IMG/VR virus record: IMGVR_UViG_3300037487_000802
Location: 1-35,746 of that record
Length of the DNA: 35,746 nt
Reading direction: 5' to 3' (one strand)
Source: a virus
Shown here: piece by piece, positions 1 through 6,656 of the stretch
How the letters are laid out: every line of letters begins with the position of its first letter
How positions within the stretch are numbered: position 1 is the first letter of the stretch
Translations under genes and position numbers: made by a program
The notes under the pieces: generated by a model
The model's database searches: none
What the model saw: the letters and a program-made list of their open reading frames with translations, nothing else
What the model was told of the DNA's origin: nothing

Positions 1-62
1 ACTACATCTGGATTAATTAGTCTAACTACTTCATTAGGAAGACCTGGGGCAGGATTAGGTTC
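1..62. repeat. 62-bp direct repeat, left copy (circular overlap)
   Basis: The first 62 bases are identical to bases 35685-35746. The tail-fibre reading frame enters the right copy in the same phase in which it leaves the left copy. The simplest reading is an assembly overlap of a circular or circularly permuted genome. A true short terminal repeat of the virion DNA is less likely, because it would cut through the fibre gene. Confidence 0.9.
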
Positions 63-903
63 ATTTAATAGCGTTGGCAATACATACGATAGTGATTTGA
101 TTTTTTACAATATGTATTATGCTGGTGATACATCTTATCAATGGAAAGAAAGAATGCGTATCAGGTCAGATGGCAACGTAGGTATAGGTACTCCTACTCC
201 TGCAGCATTGCTTGAAGTAGTTAGTGCGGTTTATCCTGTGGCAAAAATAGTTATAACATCAATTTTAACTGATCAATGCAAATCAAGTTGGGCTTCGAAG
301 CATTTAACTACTGGAGATATGGTAGATGGTTTTGGATCGGATTTTAGTTTTATGATTCAAGACTCAAGTGGGGTTGAAAATGAAATTGCCAATTTTGGTG
401 CTGTGAGAGATGGTGCTGATAATAATGGTTCTTTGGTTTATTGGACTAGAATTGCAGGCACAAAATACGAAAGAATGAGAATCACAAGTGGTGGCAACGT
501 CGGCATCGGGACAACTACTCCTGCATATTTATTAACCGTTAATGGACAGCCTGGAGCAAATGGCTATACAGCATTCACCAACTATTCAGATATTCGATTA
601 AAAGAAAACATTGAAGATATGTCTTATGATGCTGTACTTCCTAAGATCATGGCTCTTCATCCTGTTGCTTTCAACTATAATTCTCTCTCAGGATTTGATC
701 AAAAAACAAGAGATCGCAGAATAAAAGGCTTTATTGCTCAGGAATTAATGGATATATTCCCTGAAATGGTAGGAGAAATAACAATAAATGGTGGCAAATA
801 CTATGATACTAATCTATCAGACATGACATTATATTTAATCAAAGCCATGCAAGAAATGAATACAGAATTATTATCTTTGAAACAAACTTTAAATATTAAC
901 TAA
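1..903 (+). CDS. Tail fibre, C-terminal part with Peptidase_S74 chaperone domain (gene continues from 32754)
   Basis: This is the last 300 codons of the fibre gene that starts at 32754; the circular product is 1277 residues. Two NVGIGT-P-LL-V repeats start at residues 1036 and 1143 of the joined protein. The final 110 residues are an S74 intramolecular chaperone. The signature SDIRLKENI places the predicted catalytic Ser at 1173 and Lys at 1178, matching the Ser-Lys pair of endosialidase-type fibres, where the chaperone trimerises the fibre and then cuts itself off just before the Ser. A helical end (about residues 1250-1277) fits the usual trimer-forming coil. A TTG at 97 could be taken as a start, but the frame is open through base 1 and the 62-bp overlap, so it is internal. 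The receptor is unknown. Confidence 0.9.
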   Translation, partial: TTSGLISLTTSLGRPGAGLGSFNSVGNTYDSDLIFYNMYYAGDTSYQWKERMRIRSDGNVGIGTPTPAALLEVVSAVYPVAKIVITSILTDQCKSSWASKHLTTGDMVDGFGSDFSFMIQDSSGVENEIANFGAVRDGADNNGSLVYWTRIAGTKYERMRITSGGNVGIGTTTPAYLLTVNGQPGANGYTAFTNYSDIRLKENIEDMSYDAVLPKIMALHPVAFNYNSLSGFDQKTRDRRIKGFIAQELMDIFPEMVGEITINGGKYYDTNLSDMTLYLIKAMQEMNTELLSLKQTLNIN

Positions 904-905
904 AA

Positions 906-1202
906 ATGCAAAATTCAGTAAAAACAGAAAGAGTATCTACGACTATCGTAGGAACAATCCTTGGTGAAACAGTCACTATCAACTATGACAACCTTTTAGG
1001 AGTCAAGGTGAAAGCTATCAACGCTAATTGTACCATCGACATGGTAGGCACTGGCACTCCTATTCAACAGGGGACATACATCAACATCAGATATGATGAA
1101 GGTGGTAACAAGAATGTACAAGTGAATGGTAAAAAAACAGTTGAAGAACTTGCTGCATTAATTATTGCTATTGAAACAGAACTTGAAACAATTTTAATTT
1201 AA
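906..1202 (+). CDS. Small tail-fibre-associated protein, unknown
   Basis: A 98-residue protein that I do not recognise. It begins three bases after the fibre stop codon and is surely co-transcribed with it. The first 70 residues are rich in Thr, Val and Gly and look beta-stranded; the last 20 (EELAALIIAIETELETILI) form an amphipathic helix. Its position between fibre and lysis genes suggests a fibre accessory or assembly factor, but nothing in the sequence proves that. Confidence 0.7.
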   Translation: MQNSVKTERVSTTIVGTILGETVTINYDNLLGVKVKAINANCTIDMVGTGTPIQQGTYINIRYDEGGNKNVQVNGKKTVEELAALIIAIETELETILI

Positions 1203-1208
1203 TTATTT

Positions 1209-1625
1209 ATGAAACACATCGAAACGAAACAACTGAATGCAGAATTAATTGCACTTATTAACTATTGCGTAGAGAATAAAGTGACAAACTTCACTCTCAA
1301 CTATGCTCTTAACAAGAATCTGAAGCGAATAACAACGTCAATTGAAGAAGTTGATAAATGTATCTCTCAGGAATTAAAAGATCTTGAAACGAAGATATGG
1401 GAAGCAGCAAAGAAAATCAATGCTGAAGCTCCTAATTTTGAGGATGGTCTTGGTATTCTCACTGAAGAAGAGAAAGCAAAAAGAATTGAACTTTACACTG
1501 AGTACACTAAAGCAATGCAAGAAGAAAGTGATGTAGAGCTTTATTTGATTGATCCTTTGAAAATTGAAGAAATAAAAATTGAGTTTGCATATCTAACCAT
1601 TTTAGGAAAGTTCCTGAAAGAATAA
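1209..1625 (+). CDS. Helical protein of unknown function, DUF1617-like position
   Basis: 138 residues, predicted almost all alpha-helical, with many Glu and Lys and no membrane segment. The pattern ELIALINYC followed by charged helices and an acidic middle recalls DUF1617-type phage proteins, which also sit between tail genes and lysis genes, but this is a resemblance by eye only. It starts six bases after the previous stop and is followed by the membrane protein at 1637. Confidence 0.7.
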   Translation: MKHIETKQLNAELIALINYCVENKVTNFTLNYALNKNLKRITTSIEEVDKCISQELKDLETKIWEAAKKINAEAPNFEDGLGILTEEEKAKRIELYTEYTKAMQEESDVELYLIDPLKIEEIKIEFAYLTILGKFLKE

Positions 1626-1636
1626 TACACAATGTT

Positions 1637-1981
1637 ATGACAGATACCCTAATCTTGGGAGCAATAGGCTCTATATTACTTGTTTTCACTTCAATAATTG
1701 GTTACTTAATAAGTATTTGGATGGCTCGAACATCGTCTTTAATATCAGAGGCATCGGGGGCAATAGCAATCCTAAATGTAACTTTGACAAAAGTAAACAC
1801 TACAATGGAAGTCTATCAGGCTACTGTTAATGAAGAACTCAAGAGTGTAAGAGAGAAAGTGGCAGTGCAGGATAAACTTTTGAATCAACATGGTATTGAC
1901 ATACAAGATCATGAAATCAGAATCAGTATCAATGAAACTAAATGTGAAGCAAAACATCCACCAAAACTTGCAAAAAGATGA
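1637..1981 (+). CDS. Small membrane-anchored coiled-coil protein
   Basis: 114 residues. Residues 5-28 (LILGAIGSILLVFTSIIGYL onward) form one clear membrane helix. The rest, about residues 35-105, is a polar, heptad-like helix. The layout (short N-terminal anchor, long helical tail) is that of XhlA-like or other lysis-cassette accessory proteins. The stop overlaps the start of the receiver-domain gene by four bases (ATGA), so the two are translationally coupled. That coupling is of interest because the next protein is a signalling-type domain. A role in lysis timing is inference. Confidence 0.7.
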   Translation: MTDTLILGAIGSILLVFTSIIGYLISIWMARTSSLISEASGAIAILNVTLTKVNTTMEVYQATVNEELKSVREKVAVQDKLLNQHGIDIQDHEIRISINETKCEAKHPPKLAKR

Positions 1982-2310
1982 AAGCATTATTAGTTGATGA
2001 CAATCCTCTATATCTCACTCTTGTAAAGAATTGGGATATTGGAATCAAAACAGTATCCACTGCTGTTGATGCAATTGAAGAAATGACTAGACACCATTAT
2101 GACATGGTTATCATTGACCTTTTTATGCCTCTGATGTCAGGAGTTAAACTTCATGAATTTCTTACAGAAAGATATGACACTCCTGTTGTAATTATCAGTG
2201 AAAATGTAGATTTTGAAATGAAATTGAAAAATGTCAAATTCAAATATCAAAAGCCAATGACTAAACATAGACTTTTGGAAATAATGGAGGAAGTAAAAAA
2301 TGAAGCTTGA
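1978..2310 (+). CDS. Stand-alone CheY-like response-regulator receiver domain
   Basis: 110 residues, a single receiver (REC) domain and no output domain. Every landmark residue is present: acidic pair D7-D8 for Mg2+, phospho-acceptor D47 in MVIIDLFMPLMSG, the switch hydroxyl S74 after VVII, and the invariant K92 followed by P93. Beta strands before D7, D47, S74 and K92 fit the (beta-alpha)5 fold. At 110 residues it is slightly shorter than the usual 118-125, with shortened loops between D8 and D47 and before K92. It is coupled by ATGA to the membrane protein upstream and overlaps the DUF5675 gene by eleven bases, so it belongs to the lysis cassette. No histidine kinase is encoded here; phosphorylation by a host kinase, or use of the fold for binding only, are both possible. 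Confidence 0.9.
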   Translation: MKALLVDDNPLYLTLVKNWDIGIKTVSTAVDAIEEMTRHHYDMVIIDLFMPLMSGVKLHEFLTERYDTPVVIISENVDFEMKLKNVKFKYQKPMTKHRLLEIMEEVKNEA

Positions 2311-2686
2311 ACTTAAAAGAGCTTATATAGGTAAGACTTATACTATAGGGCATTTATATGTAGATGGTGAATTCTTATGTGATACTCTTGAAGATATTCC
2401 TAGAGATGTCAAGATTATGAATGAAACTTGTATTCCTACAGGTGATTATAAAGTCATTCTAAACGAGTCAAACAGATTCAAAAGAGTAATGCCTCTTCTA
2501 TTGCAAGTGCCTAATTTTGAAGGAATTAGAATCCATGCAGGAAACTCAGAAGCAGACACAAGTGGTTGTATCCTTGTTGGAAAGAATACAGCAAGAGGAA
2601 TGCTATCAGAATCAAGAGCAACATTTGATAAACTTTTCTCTATGATGACAAAAGCTGAAGATAGCATCGAAATTATCATATCATGA
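2300..2686 (+). CDS. DUF5675 family protein, probable cell-wall-active enzyme
   Basis: 128 residues matching the DUF5675 pattern: an N-terminal half with LEDI-PR and IPTG-Y-V, then IRIHAGN and TSGCILVG. The spacing H79...S88-G89-C90 resembles the HG/SxGC signature of YkuD-type L,D-transpeptidases, which makes C90 a plausible nucleophile. Members of this family recur in the lysis cassettes of phages of Gram-negative hosts. It lies between the receiver domain and the holin-like gene and overlaps both neighbours by a few bases. Peptidoglycan cutting or remodelling during lysis is the likely role. No other endolysin is visible in the window, so this is the best candidate. Enzyme activity is inference. 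Confidence 0.75.
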   Translation: MKLELKRAYIGKTYTIGHLYVDGEFLCDTLEDIPRDVKIMNETCIPTGDYKVILNESNRFKRVMPLLLQVPNFEGIRIHAGNSEADTSGCILVGKNTARGMLSESRATFDKLFSMMTKAEDSIEIIIS

Positions 2687-2901
2687 AAGCAAAAGAAATA
2701 TTCTTTTATTCTTTAGGAACATTAATAGTGGTCGGGTTCTTTACCTCATTTGCTATTATGCTTTTTTTGAAAACATCACCTGAAACTACAAATCTATGGG
2801 GAGGTGCTTTAATTGGTGCTTTTGGAACAGTGGTTGGTTGGTTCTATGGTTCAAGTAAGGGCTCATCTGATAAAAATGAAATGCTAAACAATAAATCATG
2901 A
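2683..2901 (+). CDS. Holin-like protein with two membrane helices
   Basis: 72 residues. Two hydrophobic segments, about residues 7-29 and 38-56, are separated by a short polar turn (KTSPETTN) and followed by a hydrophilic tail with Ser, Lys and Asp (GSSKGSSDKNE). Size, two-helix hairpin and charged C-terminus are typical of small holins. It overlaps the DUF5675 gene by ATGA and the spanin-like gene by four bases. It probably forms the membrane lesion that triggers lysis. A non-holin membrane role cannot be excluded. Confidence 0.75.
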   Translation: MKAKEIFFYSLGTLIVVGFFTSFAIMLFLKTSPETTNLWGGALIGAFGTVVGWFYGSSKGSSDKNEMLNNKS

Positions 2902-3473
2902 ATAATATAAAATTATATTTAATAGGAGCTATAGTCTTATTATTAACAGGACTATCATTAGTCTTACATAGAAATTCTATTCTTAAAAAAGACAGAGACA
3001 GGCAAACAGAAAATCTTGCAAATATCACAAAAGAGAATGAAAGGCAGTTAGTGCTAAAATTAGACGATTACAACGCACTTAATGCAAAGTGGAAGACTAC
3101 ACTTGATTCTACATTAAAAGCAAATGATATAGCCTTAAAGCGTGTTAAAGGAGCAACGATTATAATAACCCAGTATAAAGATACGGGAAGCACTAAAATT
3201 GTCTACAAAGATGTTGTATCGCTCCCTGATGGGTCATTTAAAATTCCTGTAGGCTTTGATTCTCAATGTTGGGGGTTTAAGGGCGAGATACTTTCTAAAG
3301 ATCAATCGTCAACTTTAAAAATAAATGAAAAGACTGCGAACAATTCAATTCAATTAGTGGTAACAAAAGATCGCTACTTCCTTGGGTTTCTTTGGCGAAC
3401 ACGAAAAGCGGACTTTAAAACATTTTCCGATTGCGGACAAGTTGATATAACTAAAATCGACTTTGTAAAGTAA
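2898..3473 (+). CDS. Spanin-like inner-membrane coiled-coil protein
   Basis: 191 residues. One N-terminal membrane helix (residues 5-23) is followed by a heptad-rich segment (about 28-85, KKDRDRQTENLANITKENE onward) and a C-terminal beta-rich part (90-191). Anchor plus periplasmic coiled coil at the end of a lysis cassette is the layout of an i-spanin or unimolecular spanin-like protein of Bacteroidota phages. I see no lipobox partner gene inside or after it. It is the last gene before the terminator at 3532, so it closes the late transcription unit. Confidence 0.65.
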   Translation: MNNIKLYLIGAIVLLLTGLSLVLHRNSILKKDRDRQTENLANITKENERQLVLKLDDYNALNAKWKTTLDSTLKANDIALKRVKGATIIITQYKDTGSTKIVYKDVVSLPDGSFKIPVGFDSQCWGFKGEILSKDQSSTLKINEKTANNSIQLVVTKDRYFLGFLWRTRKADFKTFSDCGQVDITKIDFVK

Positions 3474-3531
3474 TAGATTAATCATTGTAAAGTGATAGCA
3501 TAGTTGTTAGTTTCGTTTCGTAGTTTCGTTT

Positions 3532-3562
3532 GACCTCATCCAGATAACCGGGTGGGGTCTTT
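3532..3562 (+). terminator. Terminator after the lysis cassette
   Basis: A 10-bp stem, GACCTCATCC (3532-3541) with GGGTGGGGTC (3550-3559), contains two G-U pairs and closes an 8-base loop; TTT and further T-rich sequence follow. It lies 59 bases after the last lysis gene and before a change of gene class. Confidence 0.8.
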
Positions 3563-3645
3563 CGTTTGTTATCTATAATCATTATAAATAACGCTATATT
3601 GATAAAATAAATGATTTTAAGAGTATCAAATTGAAATATTGGATA

Positions 3646-3653
3646 TATCTTTG
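3646..3653 (+). promoter_or_regulatory. Possible early promoter, -7 element TATCTTTG
   Basis: TATCTTTG matches the Bacteroidota -7 consensus TAnnTTTG and sits 42 bases before the first early gene, just after a terminator. No TTTG occurs at the expected 19-21 base distance upstream, so the call is weaker than the promoters at 6621, 13902 and 16203. The rest of 3474-3695 holds only AT-rich sequence and the terminator. Confidence 0.5.
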
Positions 3654-3695
3654 TCATATCGAAAGCAAGGAAGCTAAGATATAAATCAAAACAAG

Positions 3696-3941
3696 ATGAA
3701 ACTGTTTTCAGACATTAAATCGGGAACAATTCTGGCAAACACTTACGATAACGGTATTACGGTTGAATTTTACAAGATGGGTAAGCGTACCAAAACAGGG
3801 TTTAAAATGGTTGAGCTTGAATTTTCAGAAGATGTTGTTATTGCGTATAATTCAACTGTTAATGGTGGTTTTCATCATTCAAATTGGTTCACAAAAGATA
3901 ATAAGCCAGAACTATTCATAAACTATAAAAAAACTTTGTAA
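3696..3941 (+). CDS. Small early protein, unknown
   Basis: 81 residues, basic and beta-rich, with no recognised motif. It is the first gene after the terminator/promoter gap and therefore probably the first gene of the early unit, a place where phages often encode host-takeover proteins. The sequence itself does not show a function. Confidence 0.65.
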   Translation: MKLFSDIKSGTILANTYDNGITVEFYKMGKRTKTGFKMVELEFSEDVVIAYNSTVNGGFHHSNWFTKDNKPELFINYKKTL

Positions 3942-3944
3942 ATT

Positions 3945-4040
3945 ATGAAAGCATCAGACAAAACCAAAAAAGAGCAGATCACCGCTCTTGCTATAGTAAT
4001 CTTAATCTCAATATTAACGAACATTTTTATCAACTTATGA
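3945..4040 (+). CDS. 31-residue single-pass membrane microprotein
   Basis: A short frame of 31 residues: a charged start (MKASDKTKKEQIT) followed by one hydrophobic helix (residues 14-31, ALAIVILISILTNIFINL). It starts three bases after the previous stop and its stop overlaps the next start as ATGA, like real genes around it. It is one of four such tiny membrane proteins in this phage. Confidence 0.6.
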   Translation: MKASDKTKKEQITALAIVILISILTNIFINL

Positions 4041-4384
4041 CGCTAAAAGAAATCAGCGATTTACCGCTCGGAACTTACCGGGTGATTGACTCAGAGTATG
4101 GGGTCAAACAATGGTACAACATCATTCACATTCTTTACGATGGGAAGCACAAAGGAGTACGAAGGCATTCAGCATTTAAATTCGGACTATGTGCCCCGGC
4201 TCAACAGGGATCGTACATCGAAACACGAGGAGGATCAAACAAGTCCTCCGGTCGAAAAGCGGTAAAGGAAGCAGACAAAAAAAAGCCTATCACGGTTTTC
4301 GCTTCCGAAAATCAGATCCGTCAATTCGGAAATAAAGAAAAATTAAAACAAGTATTAACAAATATAATTAAGAGACCGATATGA
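4037..4384 (+). CDS. Unknown early protein with a short DNA-binding-like C-terminus
   Basis: 115 residues. The N-terminal 60 residues are beta-rich and unrecognised. A basic Gly/Ser linker (about 60-80, with AVKEADKKK) leads to a C-terminal segment ITVFASENQIRQFGNKEKLK, which follows the same pattern as the C-terminus of the protein at 14635 (VSMYVLSSQIEKFGGLDEFK): a strand, then a QI-FG helix, then a K-L helix. The pattern suggests a small strand-helix-helix module, perhaps for DNA binding or dimerisation. ATGA overlaps link it to both neighbours. Confidence 0.65.
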   Translation: MTLKEISDLPLGTYRVIDSEYGVKQWYNIIHILYDGKHKGVRRHSAFKFGLCAPAQQGSYIETRGGSNKSSGRKAVKEADKKKPITVFASENQIRQFGNKEKLKQVLTNIIKRPI

Positions 4385-4539
4385 CAACTCAAGACGCAAT
4401 GTTGATGCTCGTAACCCTTTTGCTATTTAGTTGCTTTATATGGCTCTATTTTGGGCATGAAAAGGCAAAGCAAGAGCGAAGGAAAAGAACAAGTCAAGAA
4501 GCAAGAAGATTAAGAACTTTTAAAAATTCACAAAATTAA
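4381..4539 (+). CDS. 52-residue membrane microprotein with basic tail
   Basis: 52 residues: one hydrophobic helix at about residues 7-24 (MLMLVTLLLFSCFIWLYF) followed by a strongly basic tail (HEKAKQERRKRTSQEARRLR). Its start overlaps the previous stop as ATGA. The positive-inside rule places the tail in the cytoplasm, where it could contact nucleic acid or a membrane partner; that is inference. Confidence 0.6.
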   Translation: MTTQDAMLMLVTLLLFSCFIWLYFGHEKAKQERRKRTSQEARRLRTFKNSQN

Positions 4540-4549
4540 AAACGAAACG

Positions 4550-4870
4550 ATGAAACTGAAAATTACAAGAATCGAAGAGGTAGAAGTTCCGGACAACTAT
4601 CCAATTTATCGCAAAAGCGGAACATTGCGCTGTCATTATTGGATGGTTTTTAACGCAAGGCAATGCGTAAGCATATACGTGGGCGAACAATGCTCGATAC
4701 AAATAAGCGATATTTCAAACGCTTACTACGATTATCAGGCTGTAAACTGTGAGCAGGAAGAATTTGAATTTGCATTCACGGAAGTAATGGAGCGACTACG
4801 GGAAACTGCTAACGTAGAATGGATGAAAAGTATCAATCATATTCACGGCATTAATAAATTTATATTATGA
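4550..4870 (+). CDS. Unknown early protein
   Basis: 106 residues, unrecognised, mixed alpha/beta with an acidic middle (NCEQEEFEFAFTEVMERLRE). It contains four Cys that do not form a clear metal site. The start is the first ATG ten bases after the preceding stop, and its end overlaps the next start by four bases, so it is part of the early unit that leads to the ERF gene. Confidence 0.65.
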   Translation: MKLKITRIEEVEVPDNYPIYRKSGTLRCHYWMVFNARQCVSIYVGEQCSIQISDISNAYYDYQAVNCEQEEFEFAFTEVMERLRETANVEWMKSINHIHGINKFIL

Positions 4871-5100
4871 GAGGTAACGGACAATTAAAATACAAGGGCG
4901 TTGTCATGGACTTAGTCTTTGATGCAGAAGCTATTATACCCGGATTATGGACGCTTTCAAATGGTGATCCAGGTTATCCATCAGAGGGCGGGGAGTTTTA
5001 CATCGAAGAGGTTTGGATCGAAGGGGTCAACTGCACCGAATTACTTGAACCGTTTATGGAAGAAATTGAAGAACTATTTTTATCAAAACACAGATTATGA
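4867..5100 (+). CDS. Small acidic early protein, unknown
   Basis: 77 residues, acidic, with aromatic-rich strands (FYIEEVWIEGVNC) and a helical Glu-rich end (LLEPFMEEIEELF). Not recognised. It overlaps the gene before and the ERF gene after it by four bases each, so it may be stoichiometrically linked to recombination or replication proteins; no motif supports a particular role. Confidence 0.65.
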   Translation: MRGNGQLKYKGVVMDLVFDAEAIIPGLWTLSNGDPGYPSEGGEFYIEEVWIEGVNCTELLEPFMEEIEELFLSKHRL

Positions 5101-5660
5101 AAAACATTTACAAAGCACTTGCAGACTTTCAACAGGAATGTCCAATTATTCACAAAGACACTCAGGGTTTTGGCTACACTTATGCCGATTTGCCGAAAAT
5201 CTTTTCTATTATCATGCCGTTACTGAAAAAACACGGTCTTGGATTTACTCAACTTATCCAATCAGATGGCATTGTAACGACTCTTTTCCATATCGAAAGT
5301 GGTGAAACTCTTCAAAGTTCAACTCCTATCCCGGTCGTGCAATTGGCAAAGATGAATGAATATCAGGCTTTCGGCTCAGGGGTTACTTATTACCGTCGTT
5401 ATGCTCTCTCTTCGATGCTCGGGATCGTGACAGACAAGGACACAGATGCAGCCGGGGAACAAATCAAAGAACAACCTAAAGTTGAAAAGTGGATGTCTGA
5501 AAAACAGTTCAATGGCATCAAATCATTAATTTTAAGTGAGAATATTGAAGATCACGAGTCGGGACTTCGCAATTTTGAAGCGTTCAAAACTCCTCCCTAT
5601 GGCATGAAAAAAGATTATCTTGATGAATTTCAAACAATTTTAATAAACTTGAAACGATGA
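5097..5660 (+). CDS. erf: ERF family single-strand annealing recombinase
   Basis: 187 residues. The ERF core is clear from residue 1 to about 125: IYKALADFQQECP, then YTYADLPKI, LKKHGLGFTQ, and the signature GSGVTYYRRYALSSMLGI followed by DKDTDAAGEQ. ERF proteins anneal complementary single strands and promote phage recombination and genome circularisation. The last 60 residues are helical and more variable, as usual for the family. Start and stop overlap neighbouring genes by four bases. Such proteins usually work with an SSB and an exonuclease; no clear SSB is visible, although the small protein at 6147 is a possible substitute. Confidence 0.9.
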   Translation: MKNIYKALADFQQECPIIHKDTQGFGYTYADLPKIFSIIMPLLKKHGLGFTQLIQSDGIVTTLFHIESGETLQSSTPIPVVQLAKMNEYQAFGSGVTYYRRYALSSMLGIVTDKDTDAAGEQIKEQPKVEKWMSEKQFNGIKSLILSENIEDHESGLRNFEAFKTPPYGMKKDYLDEFQTILINLKR

Positions 5661-6127
5661 GCGCATTGACACTATTCGGCAAAATACCCGAAACAAAAGA
5701 AGCTATTTACTTCTATATTAAAACTGCAAAAGACGAGATACTCAAGGGGGAATATAACCCTCTTGAGATCGAAACTAAATTGAAGCGGATGGAGCTTATT
5801 ATCGAAGGACTGCGCAAGGACTTCGATCTTAAAGAAGCAGTTCAGATTGAGGCTGATTTGTACCCTGAAAAGACGATCAAAAAGTATGGCTGTGAGATCA
5901 CCAAGAAAATGAACTCTTCGTACAACTTTGATCTTTGCGGTGACTCGGAACTTGTAAGACTTCAGGATTTGGCAAAAGAAACGAGCGAAAAACTAAAGCA
6001 AAGGCAGGATTTTTTAAAGATGATCCGGGGGGAGCTTACAATCGTTAATTCAGTGACGGGAGAGATCACAACGATCTACGAACCGGATGTTAAAAAGTCT
6101 GATGTAATTTCAATAAAAGTGTTATAA
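5657..6127 (+). CDS. Helical ERF-associated protein, unknown
   Basis: 156 residues. It looks mostly helical and charged, with a likely coiled coil at about 20-60 and another at 100-125 (LAKETSEKLKQRQDFLKMI). The C-terminus (IVNSVTGEITTIYEPDVKKS) is beta-like. It is translationally coupled to ERF by ATGA. Comparable helical proteins next to annealing recombinases can inhibit host nucleases or serve as partners, but I see no Gam or Abc signature, so the role is open. Confidence 0.65.
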   Translation: MSALTLFGKIPETKEAIYFYIKTAKDEILKGEYNPLEIETKLKRMELIIEGLRKDFDLKEAVQIEADLYPEKTIKKYGCEITKKMNSSYNFDLCGDSELVRLQDLAKETSEKLKQRQDFLKMIRGELTIVNSVTGEITTIYEPDVKKSDVISIKVL

Positions 6128-6146
6128 TAATTTAAATCAATTAATC

Positions 6147-6347
6147 ATGGAAGCAAAAAAAGAAGGTATCCCGGCATGGGTAAAGACAACAGCGAAAGGT
6201 GATGTAATCAACTTTTCAATTAATGGAGTGAAGTATAATATGTGGAAGAATCAATTTAAGAATGCCGAAAATCAACCGGACTTCAAAATCTACATAAATG
6301 ACTGGGTAGCGACTCCTGTAGACCAAAAAGATGTGACAAAATGGTAG
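6147..6347 (+). CDS. Small beta-rich protein, possible nucleic-acid binder
   Basis: 66 residues: WVKTT, INFSINGVKYNMWKN, then PDFKIYINDWV. Aromatic and basic residues on short strands, and the PDFKIYI pattern, recall very small OB-like or DUF736-like proteins found near recombination genes. It ends the ERF transcription unit just ahead of the repeat-rich gap. A DNA-binding role is a guess from composition and place. Confidence 0.55.
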   Translation: MEAKKEGIPAWVKTTAKGDVINFSINGVKYNMWKNQFKNAENQPDFKIYINDWVATPVDQKDVTKW

Positions 6348-6350
6348 TCG

Positions 6351-6616
6351 CAACACATTGAAAGTGCATTTGCAACACTTCACAACACATTTTAAATGAC
6401 ATAAAACGGTTTAAGTAATTAATATATAGAGAGATACAGCGACCAACACATTTTGGCTTCCTATCTCTCTATTATTTTTCAATTTTTACTAATCACGATT
6501 TTAAAAATATTACAAATTGAAAGATTAAAGTGTTAAAGTGTTGCACTCTCTGAGTATCAAATAATTAAAGTGTTGCGAAAGTGTTGCGAATGTGTTGTTT
6601 TTAAAATAAAGTGTTG
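6351..6616. repeat. Array of opposed GTGTT(G) repeats, candidate origin or operator
   Basis: Four copies of CAACAC (6351, 6373, 6383, 6444) and six copies of the reverse-complement type, core AA(A/T)GTGTTG (first copy ends TTA), starting at 6527, 6535, 6567, 6578, 6589 and 6608. Three of the latter are spaced exactly 11 bases, one helical turn. The two groups point at each other across an AT-rich segment (6471-6520) and a hairpin. The array precedes the gene for a small HTH protein and the primase-helicase. This is the form of a phage or plasmid replication origin with iterons; an operator for the promoter at 6621 is the alternative. There is no gene in 6348-6656. Confidence 0.7.
6426..6478 (+). 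terminator. Long-stem hairpin and T-rich tail after the ERF unit
   Basis: A perfect 11-bp inverted repeat, ATAGAGAGATA (6426-6436) and TATCTCTCTAT (6462-6472), is followed by TATTTTT. Inside its 25-base loop a second 4-bp stem CCAA/TTGG (6443-6446, 6453-6456) can form. It probably terminates the ERF unit. Because it sits between the two repeat groups it may also act at the candidate origin. Confidence 0.7.
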
Positions 6617-6620
6617 TTTG

Positions 6621-6652
6621 TTTGGTGCTGTAAAATACTTTTATTATATTTG
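6621..6652 (+). promoter_or_regulatory. Bacteroidota-type promoter TTTG-N20-TATATTTG
   Basis: TTTG at 6621-6624, a 20-base spacer, and TATATTTG at 6645-6652 match the -33/-7 consensus exactly. The expected start of transcription is close to 6657, which is the A of the ATG of the next gene, so the message may be leaderless. The last copy of the GTGTTG array (6608-6616) lies directly upstream, a suitable place for regulation. Confidence 0.8.
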
Positions 6653-6656
6653 TTGC

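Noticed and set aside
4919-5305. Overlapping frame of 128 residues on the plus strand
   Set aside because: It covers parts of the genes at 4867 and 5097, the latter being a clear ERF gene; its translation has no family character.
6351-6616. CRISPR array or simple satellite in the GTGTTG repeats
   Set aside because: Repeat units are only 8-11 bases, in both orientations and with irregular spacing; there are no spacers of constant length and no cas genes.
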